From an uncultured Chitinophagaceae bacterium (GTDB lineage: Bacteria; Bacteroidota; Bacteroidia; Chitinophagales; Chitinophagaceae): a DNA stretch of 63,861 nt. Of the stretch, positions 28,005 through 36,781 are shown one piece after another. The stretch lies in NCBI GenBank assembly GCA_903870685.1, contig CAIQDX010000145.1, positions 1 through 63,861 of the forward strand, given 5' to 3'. Every line of letters begins with the position of its first letter. The first letter of the stretch is position 1. Made by a program: the position numbers and the translations under genes. Below the pieces are notes generated by a model, which had not been told where the DNA came from, did no database searches, and worked only from the letters and a program-made list of their open reading frames with translations.

Positions 28005-28703
28005 TTAATAAAACCTCCGTCGATTAGTTCTATTCCAGAAATACACCAATAAAAAACCAACAACAGCGCCACCAAGATGCGCCCAATGTGCCACATTATC
28101 TCCAGCAGAATTTTCGAATGCCATACTTAATTCAAATCCAGCGTATAATAAAACGAACCATTTTGCCTTTAGCGGAATAAAGAAATACAAATAAATTTTT
28201 GTGTTGGGAAATAAATAACCAAATGCAGCCAAACAACCAAACACAGCACCCGATGCACCTAATGTTGCTTCGTTCAATCGAAAATTTGGATCATGTAAAA
28301 GTTGTTGTTGTTGTTCGTAAGATAATAAATTAAATGTTTCTACAACCGGTTGCATTTGAAAATATAAAACGATCATGTGTGCCAATGCTGCACCTAATCC
28401 GCAAGAAATATAAAATGTAAGAAATCGTTTTGGTCCCCATAAATTTTCGAGTATAGAACCAAACATCCACAAAGCAAACATGTTACTGAAAATATGCCCC
28501 AAGTTTCCATGCATGAACATGTGTGTTATAAATTGCCATGGTTTAAATAATGGACTTTGCCATGTGTGTAAAGCAAACAGATCGTCCATGTTAATTTGTG
28601 GCCCAACTGTTTTTTGTGCTAAAAAAAACAATCCATTTATTATTAAAAGATTTTTAATAATAGTTGGTAATATTTGAAAACTACTTGGTCTAAATTCTGT
28701 CAT
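28005..28703 (-). CDS. Rhomboid-family intramembrane serine protease
   Basis: A 232-residue protein with six membrane segments and a complete catalytic dyad: Ser151 in TLGASGAVFG and the His of NVAHWAHLGGAVVG. The first loop has the family GNLGHIFSNMFALWMFG block. It cleaves membrane proteins inside the bilayer. A CAA repeat encodes QQQQ in the loop before the catalytic segment. The gene is followed by a paralogue without the serine. No substrate can be named. Confidence 0.92.
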   Translation of the reverse strand: MTEFRPSSFQILPTIIKNLLIINGLFFLAQKTVGPQINMDDLFALHTWQSPLFKPWQFITHMFMHGNLGHIFSNMFALWMFGSILENLWGPKRFLTFYISCGLGAALAHMIVLYFQMQPVVETFNLLSYEQQQQLLHDPNFRLNEATLGASGAVFGCLAAFGYLFPNTKIYLYFFIPLKAKWFVLLYAGFELSMAFENSAGDNVAHWAHLGGAVVGFLLVYFWNRTNRRRFY

Positions 28704-28794
28704 ACGTTTGAAAAACTAATATTTAAAAAAAGAAAAACTAAATCGTTCAACGCTGTTACAAATACTCAACCATTTAGTTTTAAGTGTTTATGTT

Positions 28795-30216
28795 TTAAGC
28801 TTTTAATTTAAGCTGCATTACATTTTCGATATGATGTGTATGCGGAAACATATCCACCGGTTGAATTTTTGTTACCACATATTTTTCATCCAGCAATGCA
28901 ATATCTCTAGCCTGTGTTGCCGGATTGCAACTAACATACACAATAATTGGTACTTCAATTTCCAATAATTTTTTCACCAGTTTTTCGTGCATACCTGCAC
29001 GTGGCGGATCGCTAATAACAACATCCGGTCTGCCATGCGTTGCAAAGAAAGCGTCATCACAAATATCAATCACATCGCCAGCCATAAATACAGAGTGCAA
29101 AATATTGTTTAACGCTGCATTCTCTTTTGCATCTTCAATGGCTTCGGCAATTAATTCAACACCAACAATTTTTTTTGCATGTTTACTTGCAAAAATGCCA
29201 ATGCTTCCTGTGCCGCAATATAAATCATACACAGTTTGTGTTCCATCCAACTCTGCATAATCTCTGGCAATCTGATATAATTTTTCGGCCTGTTTAGTAT
29301 TGGTTTGAAAAAAAGATTTTGGACTTATTTTAAATTGAAAGTCTTCTAATTTTTCGATGATGGAACCTTTTCCAAAATAAACTTGCGGATCAAGATCGTA
29401 AATACTGTCGTTGAATTTTTTATTGATGGTAAATAATAAAGTTGTTATCTGCGGAAATTGTTGCAACAATTCATCAAATAATTTTGTTTGATTTTCTTCT
29501 TCATAACCCAACACAATATTTATCATCAGTTCGCCAGTTGTTGAAGAACGAACCACCACATTTCGCAACCATCCCTGATGCGATCTAACATCATAAAACG
29601 GTAAATTATTTTTTATTGCAAATGCTGCAATGGCTTTACGAATTAAATTGGTTGGCTCGTGTTGCAAATGGCAAATATCTATTTCAACAATTTTATCGAA
29701 CATTCCTTTTGCATGAAACCCTGCAAAGCCACCATCATTAATTATTTCGGAACCCGAAGCTTTTAATTTTCTAAACTCATCCGACGGAATAAATTTTTTA
29801 TTGCAAAAAGTAAATTCCAATTTATTGCGGTAATGTTTTGTTTCATCGGCACCAATAATCGTAAACATCGATGGCAACTGCACTTTACCAATGCGACTTA
29901 AATTATCGTTTACCTGTTTTTGTTTATACATTAATTGTTTTTCGTATGGCAAACTTTGCCATTGACAACCACCGCAAACGCCAAAGTGCGAACAAAAAGG
30001 AACAACTCTGTCGGCAGAATATTTTTTAAACCGCAATGGATAACCTTCGGCCCAATCTTTTTTACTTTTTTGTAATTGAACATCCACCACATCGCCGGGC
30101 ACAGTGCCTTCAATAAAAATTACTTTGCCATCAACCCGCGACAAACATTTGCCTTCGGCTGCATAATCCTGCACCAGCACATCTTCTAAAACGATCGCTC
30201 TTTTTTGTTTTTTCAC
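28795..30216 (-). CDS. rlmD: 23S rRNA (uracil-C5)-methyltransferase, RlmD/RumA family
   Basis: A 473-residue protein: TRAM domain (about 10-65), a four-cysteine iron-sulfur site with CSHFGVCGGCQWQ, and the SAM-dependent methyltransferase domain with VYDLYCGTGSIGIFA and the catalytic Cys in YVSCNPATQARD. It methylates a uracil in 23S rRNA, most likely U1939, although RlmC or TrmA-like sites cannot be excluded in Bacteroidota. The start is GTG at 30216; no ATG lies nearby in frame. It is divergent from the thioredoxin-like gene with an inverted repeat pair in between. Confidence 0.92.
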   Translation of the reverse strand: MKKQKRAIVLEDVLVQDYAAEGKCLSRVDGKVIFIEGTVPGDVVDVQLQKSKKDWAEGYPLRFKKYSADRVVPFCSHFGVCGGCQWQSLPYEKQLMYKQKQVNDNLSRIGKVQLPSMFTIIGADETKHYRNKLEFTFCNKKFIPSDEFRKLKASGSEIINDGGFAGFHAKGMFDKIVEIDICHLQHEPTNLIRKAIAAFAIKNNLPFYDVRSHQGWLRNVVVRSSTTGELMINIVLGYEEENQTKLFDELLQQFPQITTLLFTINKKFNDSIYDLDPQVYFGKGSIIEKLEDFQFKISPKSFFQTNTKQAEKLYQIARDYAELDGTQTVYDLYCGTGSIGIFASKHAKKIVGVELIAEAIEDAKENAALNNILHSVFMAGDVIDICDDAFFATHGRPDVVISDPPRAGMHEKLVKKLLEIEVPIIVYVSCNPATQARDIALLDEKYVVTKIQPVDMFPHTHHIENVMQLKLKA

Positions 30217-30299
30217 AGCGGCAAAAATAACGTGTTGAAGCTTTAAAAAATTTTAATTGTTGTTAAACAAAATGAATAATGTTTTTGTAGCCGGCTGAA

Positions 30300-30394
30300 G
30301 TAACGCTATGAAGCTGTTGTTGCGTCGCACTCTTGTGCTGAATAACAGTCCCGAACGTTGAAGAGTGCGACGCAACAGGCGATGCCATAAAATA
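30300..30394. repeat. Inverted pair of the dispersed intergenic repeat, locus D
   Basis: Two copies face each other: D1 at 30303-30346 on the minus strand and D2 at 30345-30394 on the plus strand. TGTTGCGTCGCACTCTT (30318-30334) and AAGAGTGCGACGCAACA (30361-30377) form a perfect 17-bp stem with a 26-nt loop. It fills the divergent space between rlmD and the thioredoxin-like gene. Confidence 0.88.
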
Positions 30395-30493
30395 CTTATG
30401 CCCGTCAACAAAAAATTAAGTTTCATTTTACAAATGATTAACTGCATCAAAAAAGCAATTACTTACATTTACAGCTAAGAAAATTTTTAGTTG

Positions 30494-31954
30494 ATGAAGA
30501 ACCGAATTTTATTTTTTATTAGTTTATTTTTTTCTGTTGCAATGTTTGCACAAGCGATTAAAAAACCTGTTGCTGCGCCGGCAAAAAATATTTCCATCAC
30601 ATTAACGCCGTTAAAAAATTGTATGGTTTATTTGGGCAGCTATTACGGCAAAGGAAGAAGCTTGGCCGACTCTGCATGGCTGAACGAAAAAAGTACCGGA
30701 ACATTTAAAGGCAACACAAAATTAACCGGCGGAATTTATTTTGTAGTATCACCGCAATATACCATTCAGTTCGAGTTACTCATCGGAAACCAGCAGCAGT
30801 TTAGCGTTACAGCCGATACAGCACAAAAAGATAATGCAATAATTAAAGGTTCAGCCGATAATGATTTGTTTAAAGAATATTCGAAAGTAACGATGGAAAA
30901 AGGTAAAGCTTTAAATAGTTTGAACCAACAATTTTCTGCTTCAAAAACAAAAGATGATTCTACTAAATTCAGAAGCGAAATAATTAAAGCAAATAAAGAG
31001 TTGCAAAATTATCGCGAAGACATTATTAAAAAACATCCGGCATCTTTATTAACAACATTACTTGCTGCGATGAAACGACCTGATGTTCCGTCAATTCCAA
31101 TTGTAAAAGGAAAAGCTGATTCAGCTTATCCATATCGTTTTGTAAAAGATCATTTTTGGGATGATGTTGCTTTTAATGATGACCGTTTATTACGCACTCC
31201 ATTTTTTGAACCAAAGTTGGATGATTATTTAAAATATTATGTTTCGCCTGAACCTGATTCAATTATCAAAGAAGTAAAATACATTTTATTGTCGGCAAGA
31301 ACCGGAAAAGAAATGTATCCGTATTTATTAACCAAGTTCACGAATAAATATTTGAATCCCGAATACATGGGCCAGGATAAAGTATTCTTGTACTTGTTCG
31401 ATAATTTTTATTCGAAAGGTGACACTACTTTTTTAAATGCCGCATCGCGTAAAATGATATTTGAAAGAGCATACAGCATGATGGCCAATCAAATCGGCAA
31501 TCCTGCGCCACTATTGAATTTGAGAGATACTACTGAAAAAATTATTTCGATGTACGGCATTCAGTCGCCAATAACTTTAATTGTTTTTTGGGATCCAACT
31601 TGTGGACATTGCAAAACAGAAATTCCAAGAATAGATTCTATTTATAAAGCAAAATGGAAAGCTTTGGGCGTAAGTATTTATGCAGTAAATATTGCAGAAA
31701 AAACAATGGATGAATTAAAGAAATTTGTGAACGATAAAAAATTAAGTCCCGATTGGTTTCATGTGTATGAACCAAAAACAGAAAGAGATACACAACAAGC
31801 TGCAGGACAACCTAACTACCGTCAATTATACGATGTAAGCAAAACGCCAACATTATATTTATTGGATGACAAGAAAAATATTATTGCCAAACAATTAAGC
31901 ATTGAGCAGTTTGATGATTTGATTATGGCGAAGTTGAAAAACAAAAAGGGTTAA
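30494..31954 (+). CDS. Secreted thioredoxin-like protein with CGHC and DUF4369/DUF5106-type N-terminal region
   Basis: A 486-residue protein with a signal peptide (MKNRILFFISLFFSVAMFAQ). Residues about 35-130 look like a DUF4369-type beta-sandwich and the middle (140-330) like the helical DUF5106 domain. The C-terminal third is a TlpA-type thioredoxin domain with C370-G-H-C373 in DPTCGHCKTEIPRID and the cis-proline region SKTPTLYLLDD. It should act in periplasmic disulfide chemistry as a reductase, typical of Bacteroidota. ATG 30494 was chosen over the adjoining TTG 30491. It converges on metF with a strong terminator. Confidence 0.88.
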   Translation: MKNRILFFISLFFSVAMFAQAIKKPVAAPAKNISITLTPLKNCMVYLGSYYGKGRSLADSAWLNEKSTGTFKGNTKLTGGIYFVVSPQYTIQFELLIGNQQQFSVTADTAQKDNAIIKGSADNDLFKEYSKVTMEKGKALNSLNQQFSASKTKDDSTKFRSEIIKANKELQNYREDIIKKHPASLLTTLLAAMKRPDVPSIPIVKGKADSAYPYRFVKDHFWDDVAFNDDRLLRTPFFEPKLDDYLKYYVSPEPDSIIKEVKYILLSARTGKEMYPYLLTKFTNKYLNPEYMGQDKVFLYLFDNFYSKGDTTFLNAASRKMIFERAYSMMANQIGNPAPLLNLRDTTEKIISMYGIQSPITLIVFWDPTCGHCKTEIPRIDSIYKAKWKALGVSIYAVNIAEKTMDELKKFVNDKKLSPDWFHVYEPKTERDTQQAAGQPNYRQLYDVSKTPTLYLLDDKKNIIAKQLSIEQFDDLIMAKLKNKKG

Positions 31955-31959
31955 AAATA

Positions 31960-31989
31960 AAAAGAGCAACCGAATAAGTTGCTCTTTTT
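31960..31989. terminator. Bidirectional terminator between the thioredoxin-like gene and metF
   Basis: AAAAGAGCAAC and GTTGCTCTTTT form a perfect 11-bp stem with a 7-nt loop, flanked by A and T runs on either side of two convergent stop codons. Confidence 0.92.
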
Positions 31990-31990
31990 T

Positions 31991-32944
31991 TTACAAAACT
32001 TCTTTCACCACATTCCAGATAATTTTTGGTTTACCCAAAGTATAATAATGTAAAACAGGTACACCAAATTCTTTTATTTCTTTGCTTTGCTGAATTAACC
32101 ATTTAGTTCCCACTGCTTCAACATCCGCATCTGTCTTGCATTTCAGCACTTCGTTCGACAAATCGGTTGGAATATCAACATGAAAAATTCTTGGTAAAAC
32201 AGATAATTGTTTTTTAGTAGTGATTGGTTTTAATCCAGGAATAATTGGAACAGTAATTCCAATGGCTCTGCAACTTTTTACAAAATCAAAAAACTTTTGA
32301 TTATCAAAAAACATTTGTGTCATAATATATTCGGCACCTGCATCAACTTTCTCTTTTAATCTTGCCAAATCAATTTCTAAATTAGGTGCTTCAAAATGTT
32401 TTTCAGGATAACCCGCAACGCCCATGCAAAAATTTGTCTTGCTTCCGTTTTGAATATCTTTATCAATATAAATTCCGTTGTTTAAATGCGAAACCTGTTT
32501 CAATAGATCAATTGCAAAAAAGTTTCCGTCTTTTTCCGCTTCAAACGAAGTTTCATTTTTTGCAGCATCACCTCGCAACACCAGCACATTATCAATTCCT
32601 AAAAAATTCAGATCAATTAATGCGTCTTCAGTTTCACGTTTTGTAAAACCGCCGCAAATTAAATGCGGCACTGCATCAATTTTATAATGATTCATGATAG
32701 CAGCGCAAATACCAACAGTGCCGGGCCTTTTACGTACATCAACTTTTTCGAAAGTGCCATCAGCTTTTTTCTTGAACATGGTTTCGCTGCGGTGATAAGT
32801 AACATTTATCCACGATGGTTTAAATTCCATCAACGGATCTAAATGATCGTACAACGAAGTAATTGTTTTGCCTTTTAATGGCGGTAATACTTCAAAAGAA
32901 ACCAATGTGTTTTTTGCCTGTGCAATATGTTCTGTAACTTTCAT
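31991..32944 (-). CDS. metF: 5,10-methylenetetrahydrofolate reductase
   Basis: A 317-residue TIM-barrel flavoprotein that makes 5-methyltetrahydrofolate for methionine synthesis. Family motifs are SFEVLPPLKGK at the start (with the catalytic Glu), WINVTYHRSE, PHLICGGFTKRE, NVLVLRGDAAK, YIMTQMFFDNQKFFDF and IPIIPGLKPITTKKQL. Length matches bacterial MetF. It stands alone, convergent with the thioredoxin-like gene; the upstream gene lptB is divergent. A nearby MetH gene is not in the window. Confidence 0.95.
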   Translation of the reverse strand: MKVTEHIAQAKNTLVSFEVLPPLKGKTITSLYDHLDPLMEFKPSWINVTYHRSETMFKKKADGTFEKVDVRKRPGTVGICAAIMNHYKIDAVPHLICGGFTKRETEDALIDLNFLGIDNVLVLRGDAAKNETSFEAEKDGNFFAIDLLKQVSHLNNGIYIDKDIQNGSKTNFCMGVAGYPEKHFEAPNLEIDLARLKEKVDAGAEYIMTQMFFDNQKFFDFVKSCRAIGITVPIIPGLKPITTKKQLSVLPRIFHVDIPTDLSNEVLKCKTDADVEAVGTKWLIQQSKEIKEFGVPVLHYYTLGKPKIIWNVVKEVL

Positions 32945-33015
32945 CGTTCAAAAATTAATGCAATATACATACTGAGATTATAACTGAAGTATTTGTTAAG
33001 ATAAATTTCAATGTG

Positions 33016-33044
33016 TTGACACAACATCATAACCTCTATTTTTG
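33016..33044 (+). promoter_or_regulatory. Bacteroidota-type promoter of lptB
   Basis: TTG (33016-33018) is followed after 18 nt by TATTTTTG (33037-33044), a full match to TTG-N17-20-TAnnTTTG. The TTG start codon of lptB lies 14 nt after the -7 box, so the leader is very short. Confidence 0.7.
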
Positions 33045-33058
33045 TAAAAAATAATTCA

Positions 33059-33865
33059 TTGGATATAACTATACATACCAAAGAGCTCGTTAAAAGTTAC
33101 AAAGGACGTACCGTTGTAAATAAAGTTAGCGTTGATGTAAAGCAGGGTGAGATCGTTGGTTTACTTGGACCAAACGGTGCCGGTAAAACAACAACATTTT
33201 ATATGGTGGTTGGATTAATTAAACCCGATGAAGGAAGTGTTTTTTTAAATGATTTGGATATTACCAAACTGCCCATGTACAAAAGAGCGCAAATGGGAAT
33301 TGGATATTTACCTCAGGAAGCAAGTGTTTTTAGAAAGTTAAGTGTGGAAGATAATATTCTGGCGGTTTTGGAAATGACAAAACTTACCAAGCAGGAACGT
33401 TTAGATAAATTAGAAAGTTTATTGGATGAATTTAATTTGCATCATGTTAGAAAAAATAATGGCGATAGTTTAAGTGGTGGTGAAAGAAGAAGAACAGAAA
33501 TAGCCAGAGCATTGGCTGTTGATCCAAAATTTATTTTATTGGATGAACCTTTTGCAGGTGTTGATCCGATTGCTGTTGAAGATATTCAAAGTGTTGTTGC
33601 CAAATTAAAATATAAAAATATTGGTATCCTTATCACCGATCATAATGTGAATGAAACATTGTCAATTTGTGATCGTGCTTATTTATTGATCGAAGGAAAA
33701 ATATTTAAACACGGCACTGCAGAGGAATTGGCAGATGATGAAAGAGTGCGTCGTTTATACCTTGGAACTAATTTCGAATTGAAAAGAAAAGATTGGATTA
33801 TTGATATGGAAAGAGATAGCGCAATGCTACGCGATATTGATGCTGGTCAAAATATCGAAGAATAA
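33059..33865 (+). CDS. lptB: LPS export ABC transporter ATP-binding protein
   Basis: A 268-residue ABC ATPase of the LptB type: Walker [12 protein letters not shown]-loop [24 protein letters not shown] (the segment that contacts LptF/G), signature [15 protein letters not shown], Walker [13 protein letters not shown], and the switch His in ITDHNV. It powers lipopolysaccharide transport to the outer membrane with LptFG, which are not adjacent. The start is TTG, because no ATG lies in frame upstream before a stop and the next ATG is inside the fold. A C-terminal tail of about 25 residues beyond E. coli LptB is present. A GH3-type gene follows 46 bp downstream. Confidence 0.93.
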   Translation: MDITIHTKELVKSYKGRTVVNKVSVDVKQGEIVGLLGPNGAGKTTTFYMVVGLIKPDEGSVFLNDLDITKLPMYKRAQMGIGYLPQEASVFRKLSVEDNILAVLEMTKLTKQERLDKLESLLDEFNLHHVRKNNGDSLSGGERRRTEIARALAVDPKFILLDEPFAGVDPIAVEDIQSVVAKLKYKNIGILITDHNVNETLSICDRAYLLIEGKIFKHGTAEELADDERVRRLYLGTNFELKRKDWIIDMERDSAMLRDIDAGQNIEE

Positions 33866-33910
33866 ACTTTCCCATCTCCGTTTCATTGTTTATTTTGCTA
33901 ACATTCCTCA

Positions 33911-35416
33911 ATGAAACTGCTTAGTCCCGCAATATCACGATTAGCACGCCTCCGCTATTGGCGCATAGAACAATGGAAATCGAATCCCATTGCGACCCAA
34001 CGTGAGGTATTGCAAGATTTAGTTACACACGGACAAAACACTGAGTTCGGCAGAAAATATGGAATGAATAATTTATTTTCTGTTCGCGAATTTAAAAAAG
34101 CGGTTCCTATTCATGAGTACGATGATATAAAACCTTATATCGAAAGGTTAATGAACGGCGAACAAAATTTATTATGGAACACGCCTGTAACATGGTTTGC
34201 AAAAAGCAGTGGAACTACAAACGATAAAAGTAAATTCATTCCCATCACTGAAGAAAGTTTGCAAGATTGTCATTATCAGTCAGCGAAAGATGTGTTGAGC
34301 ATGTATTATAATTTTAATTCGGAAAGTGATTTACTAACGGGTAAAGGTTTAGTAATTGGTGGCAGCCATCAAATAAATACCATCAACGAAGAAACACACT
34401 ATGGCGATCTAAGTGCCGTGCTTTTACAAAACACACCAATTTGGGCTGGATGGATTCGAACACCTGAATTATCTATTGCGTTAATGGATGAATGGGAAAA
34501 TAAAATTGAACAATTGGCTTTATCAACCATTAATGAAAATGTAACTTCTATTTCAGGCGTACCAACATGGACACTTGTTTTAATTAAACGAATTTTAGAG
34601 ATCACAGGTAAAAAAACTTTAATTGAAGTTTGGCCAAATTTCGAATTGTATTTGCATGGTGGTGTTTCGTTTACGCCTTATCGCGAACAATTTAAAAAGT
34701 TGATCGGAAAAGATATTTATTATTTAGACCTATACAACGCAAGCGAAGGTTTTTTTGCTGCGCAAGATGATCCTAATGAAGAAGGGATGTTATTATTTTT
34801 AAATCATGGAATTTTTTACGAGTTCATGCCGGTGGAAGAATATGGAAAAAAAGAACCGCTCACAATTGGATTAAATAAAGTTGAATTAAATAAAAATTAT
34901 GCTTTGGTAATTTCAACCAATGGCGGTTTGTGGCGCTATTTAGTTGGTGATACAATTCAATTTACTTCGTTAAATCCTTTCAGAATAAAAGTAACCGGAA
35001 GATTAAAACATTTTATTAATGCCTTTGGCGAAGAATTAATTGTTGACAATAGTGATAAGGCCATTTCTATTGCCTGTGAAAAAACAAATACAGTTGTAAA
35101 CGACTATACTGCTGCTCCTGTTTATTTTAGCGAAGAAAGTAATGGTGCACATGAATGGTTAATTGAATTTGATAAAGAGCCCGAAAACATGAATCAGTTT
35201 GCATACGAATTAGATTGCGCATTGAAAGCCGTTAATAGCGATTACGAAGCAAAACGACATAAAGACATTGCATTAAGAATGCCTATCCTTCATTCGTTAA
35301 AAAAAGGAATATTTACTGAATGGTTACGCAGCAAAGGCAAGCTGGGCGGGCAACACAAAATTCCACGATTAAGTAATGATAGAATTTTTATTGATGAATT
35401 ACTTTTAATTAAGTGA
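33911..35416 (+). CDS. GH3-family protein (acyl-adenylate/amido synthetase-like), copy 2
   Basis: A 501-residue paralogue of the protein at 15886-17424. Shared blocks are VTWFAKSSGTTNDKSKFIP (ATP site), ISGVPTWTLVLIKRIL, ELYLHGGVSFTPYREQF, LDLYNASEGFFAAQDD, GLWRYLVGDTIQFTS, GRLKHFINAFGEELIVDN, and the end GKLGGQHKIPRLS. It has no signal peptide. The ATP-site pattern SSGTT is closer to plant GH3 enzymes than the SSGTS of copy 1. It is co-oriented with lptB, 46 bp apart, and convergent with a membrane protein gene 16 bp away. Substrates are unknown. Confidence 0.85.
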   Translation: MKLLSPAISRLARLRYWRIEQWKSNPIATQREVLQDLVTHGQNTEFGRKYGMNNLFSVREFKKAVPIHEYDDIKPYIERLMNGEQNLLWNTPVTWFAKSSGTTNDKSKFIPITEESLQDCHYQSAKDVLSMYYNFNSESDLLTGKGLVIGGSHQINTINEETHYGDLSAVLLQNTPIWAGWIRTPELSIALMDEWENKIEQLALSTINENVTSISGVPTWTLVLIKRILEITGKKTLIEVWPNFELYLHGGVSFTPYREQFKKLIGKDIYYLDLYNASEGFFAAQDDPNEEGMLLFLNHGIFYEFMPVEEYGKKEPLTIGLNKVELNKNYALVISTNGGLWRYLVGDTIQFTSLNPFRIKVTGRLKHFINAFGEELIVDNSDKAISIACEKTNTVVNDYTAAPVYFSEESNGAHEWLIEFDKEPENMNQFAYELDCALKAVNSDYEAKRHKDIALRMPILHSLKKGIFTEWLRSKGKLGGQHKIPRLSNDRIFIDELLLIK

Positions 35417-35431
35417 TGTTTTTCTTTCTCT

Positions 35432-36709
35432 TTAAATCTTAATAGAATCTCTTTCTCCGTTCAATTCGTTATAATGTAAAGAAATAAAATATCCAACAAT
35501 CAATAAGCTAACAAACGATGATGTGTAGAACAAATACAAATAGGGCACATCAATAAAATTATAAAACACAACCAACGATAATTTAAATGTTGCTAACGAA
35601 ATATTATTGATGCGGTAATTTTTTTTATCTCTTATCCAAACTGCAACTGCAGCAAACAGTAATGGTAAAACAAACGAAAAAATAATTAATAGTAAATGTT
35701 GCGTTGCAATATTATGTGCACCAAAAAATTTTGAAAGTCCCAAACTTGTTTCAAAAACCTGCGGCGCATCGTGCCAAACTCTAGCAGCAAAATCAATATA
35801 CTGGCCGGGCAATGATAATAATTGAATAAATGGTTTCCATCCAAATGGAATGATCATTAATAATAAGAAACAAATAATTCCTGTTACGATCAGTTTGATT
35901 AACTCATTATATTTTTTTTCATACACCATCAAAAAAGAATAAGGGATGATCCAACCAATTAAAGCATATCTACTTAATCCACACAAAACAATACTCACTG
36001 CAATCAACCAAATATTTCCATTTAATAATGAGAGCGTAAGTAATACGTAATAAAAAATAACTACGCCTTCTTCGGTGTATGGAATCAATCCTTGTGTTGC
36101 TGAAGTTGACAACCACCAGAACAAAATAAATGCACAAAATAAAACAAATGGTGATACTCTTTTTTGATGTGAAGGATGAAAAATAAAAATAAAAATTGTA
36201 AAAATGATAATAAGACAAATCGTTGTAACCCAACGCAGGTCAAAGTTTCCAACAATTGCAACACTGAAAGGCATCCACATTGCCGGTAAATAAACAGGAT
36301 GAATCCCATTCCATATTTCAGGAATAATTTCATACACTTTTGATGCATGTCCGCTTACAAAACGTTGCGCCATTATTTTCATTATCGGCAACATATCAGC
36401 ATCGTGATAGTTCATTGGCGCATCGTCGATCCAGTTTTGACAAAAATGATACAACTCAACCGACATAATAATTACTGCAACTATTCTAAAAGAAAGCGTT
36501 GATAAATGATGTGCATTTTCTTCGATCGAAAAAGATTGTTTTGCTTTTGGAAGAAATAAAATAAAGACAGCGATCATCAATCCGCTTAAAAAATAAATGA
36601 TAGATGCAAGCGGGATAATGGAAGGAAAAAGTAAAACATAAGTGGCACATACTGTTTCTAAAATAAAAACAGCCGCCAATAAATTTTTTGTCTTACGAAG
36701 CTTGTACAT
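35432..36709 (-). CDS. Polytopic membrane protein, possibly GT-C/GT87-like
   Basis: A 425-residue protein with about ten hydrophobic segments. A short soluble loop near residues 105-140 holds YHDADMLPIMKIMAQRFVSG and HPVYLPAMWMPFSVA. This resembles the first periplasmic loop of GT-C mannosyltransferase-like proteins (DUF2029/GT87), where an Asp is catalytic. The match is weak and I would not assign an enzyme. It overlaps no neighbour; the divergent fabG starts 72 bp away and the GH3 gene converges 16 bp away. Confidence 0.6.
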   Translation of the reverse strand: MYKLRKTKNLLAAVFILETVCATYVLLFPSIIPLASIIYFLSGLMIAVFILFLPKAKQSFSIEENAHHLSTLSFRIVAVIIMSVELYHFCQNWIDDAPMNYHDADMLPIMKIMAQRFVSGHASKVYEIIPEIWNGIHPVYLPAMWMPFSVAIVGNFDLRWVTTICLIIIFTIFIFIFHPSHQKRVSPFVLFCAFILFWWLSTSATQGLIPYTEEGVVIFYYVLLTLSLLNGNIWLIAVSIVLCGLSRYALIGWIIPYSFLMVYEKKYNELIKLIVTGIICFLLLMIIPFGWKPFIQLLSLPGQYIDFAARVWHDAPQVFETSLGLSKFFGAHNIATQHLLLIIFSFVLPLLFAAVAVWIRDKKNYRINNISLATFKLSLVVFYNFIDVPYLYLFYTSSFVSLLIVGYFISLHYNELNGERDSIKI

Positions 36710-36734
36710 GCTTCTGTAAAAATATTTATTAATG

Positions 36735-36761
36735 TTGAACTGAAAGGAGTTAATATATTTG
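36735..36761 (+). promoter_or_regulatory. Candidate promoter of fabG
   Basis: TTG (36735-36737) and TATATTTG (36754-36761) match the Bacteroidota consensus, with a slightly short 16-nt spacer. The fabG ATG is 20 nt downstream. Confidence 0.45.
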
Positions 36762-36781
36762 AATTCTATAAAAAATTATTT

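Noticed and set aside
28300-28325. GTT/CAA repeat giving QQQQ in the rhomboid protease
   Set aside because: A short trinucleotide run in frame within a loop; too short to call a functional repeat or a phase-variable tract.
30253-30450. A 65-codon minus-strand frame between rlmD and the thioredoxin-like gene
   Set aside because: It is made largely of the inverted repeat pair, has no recognisable fold or ribosome site, and reads low-complexity sequence. It is better explained by the repeat.
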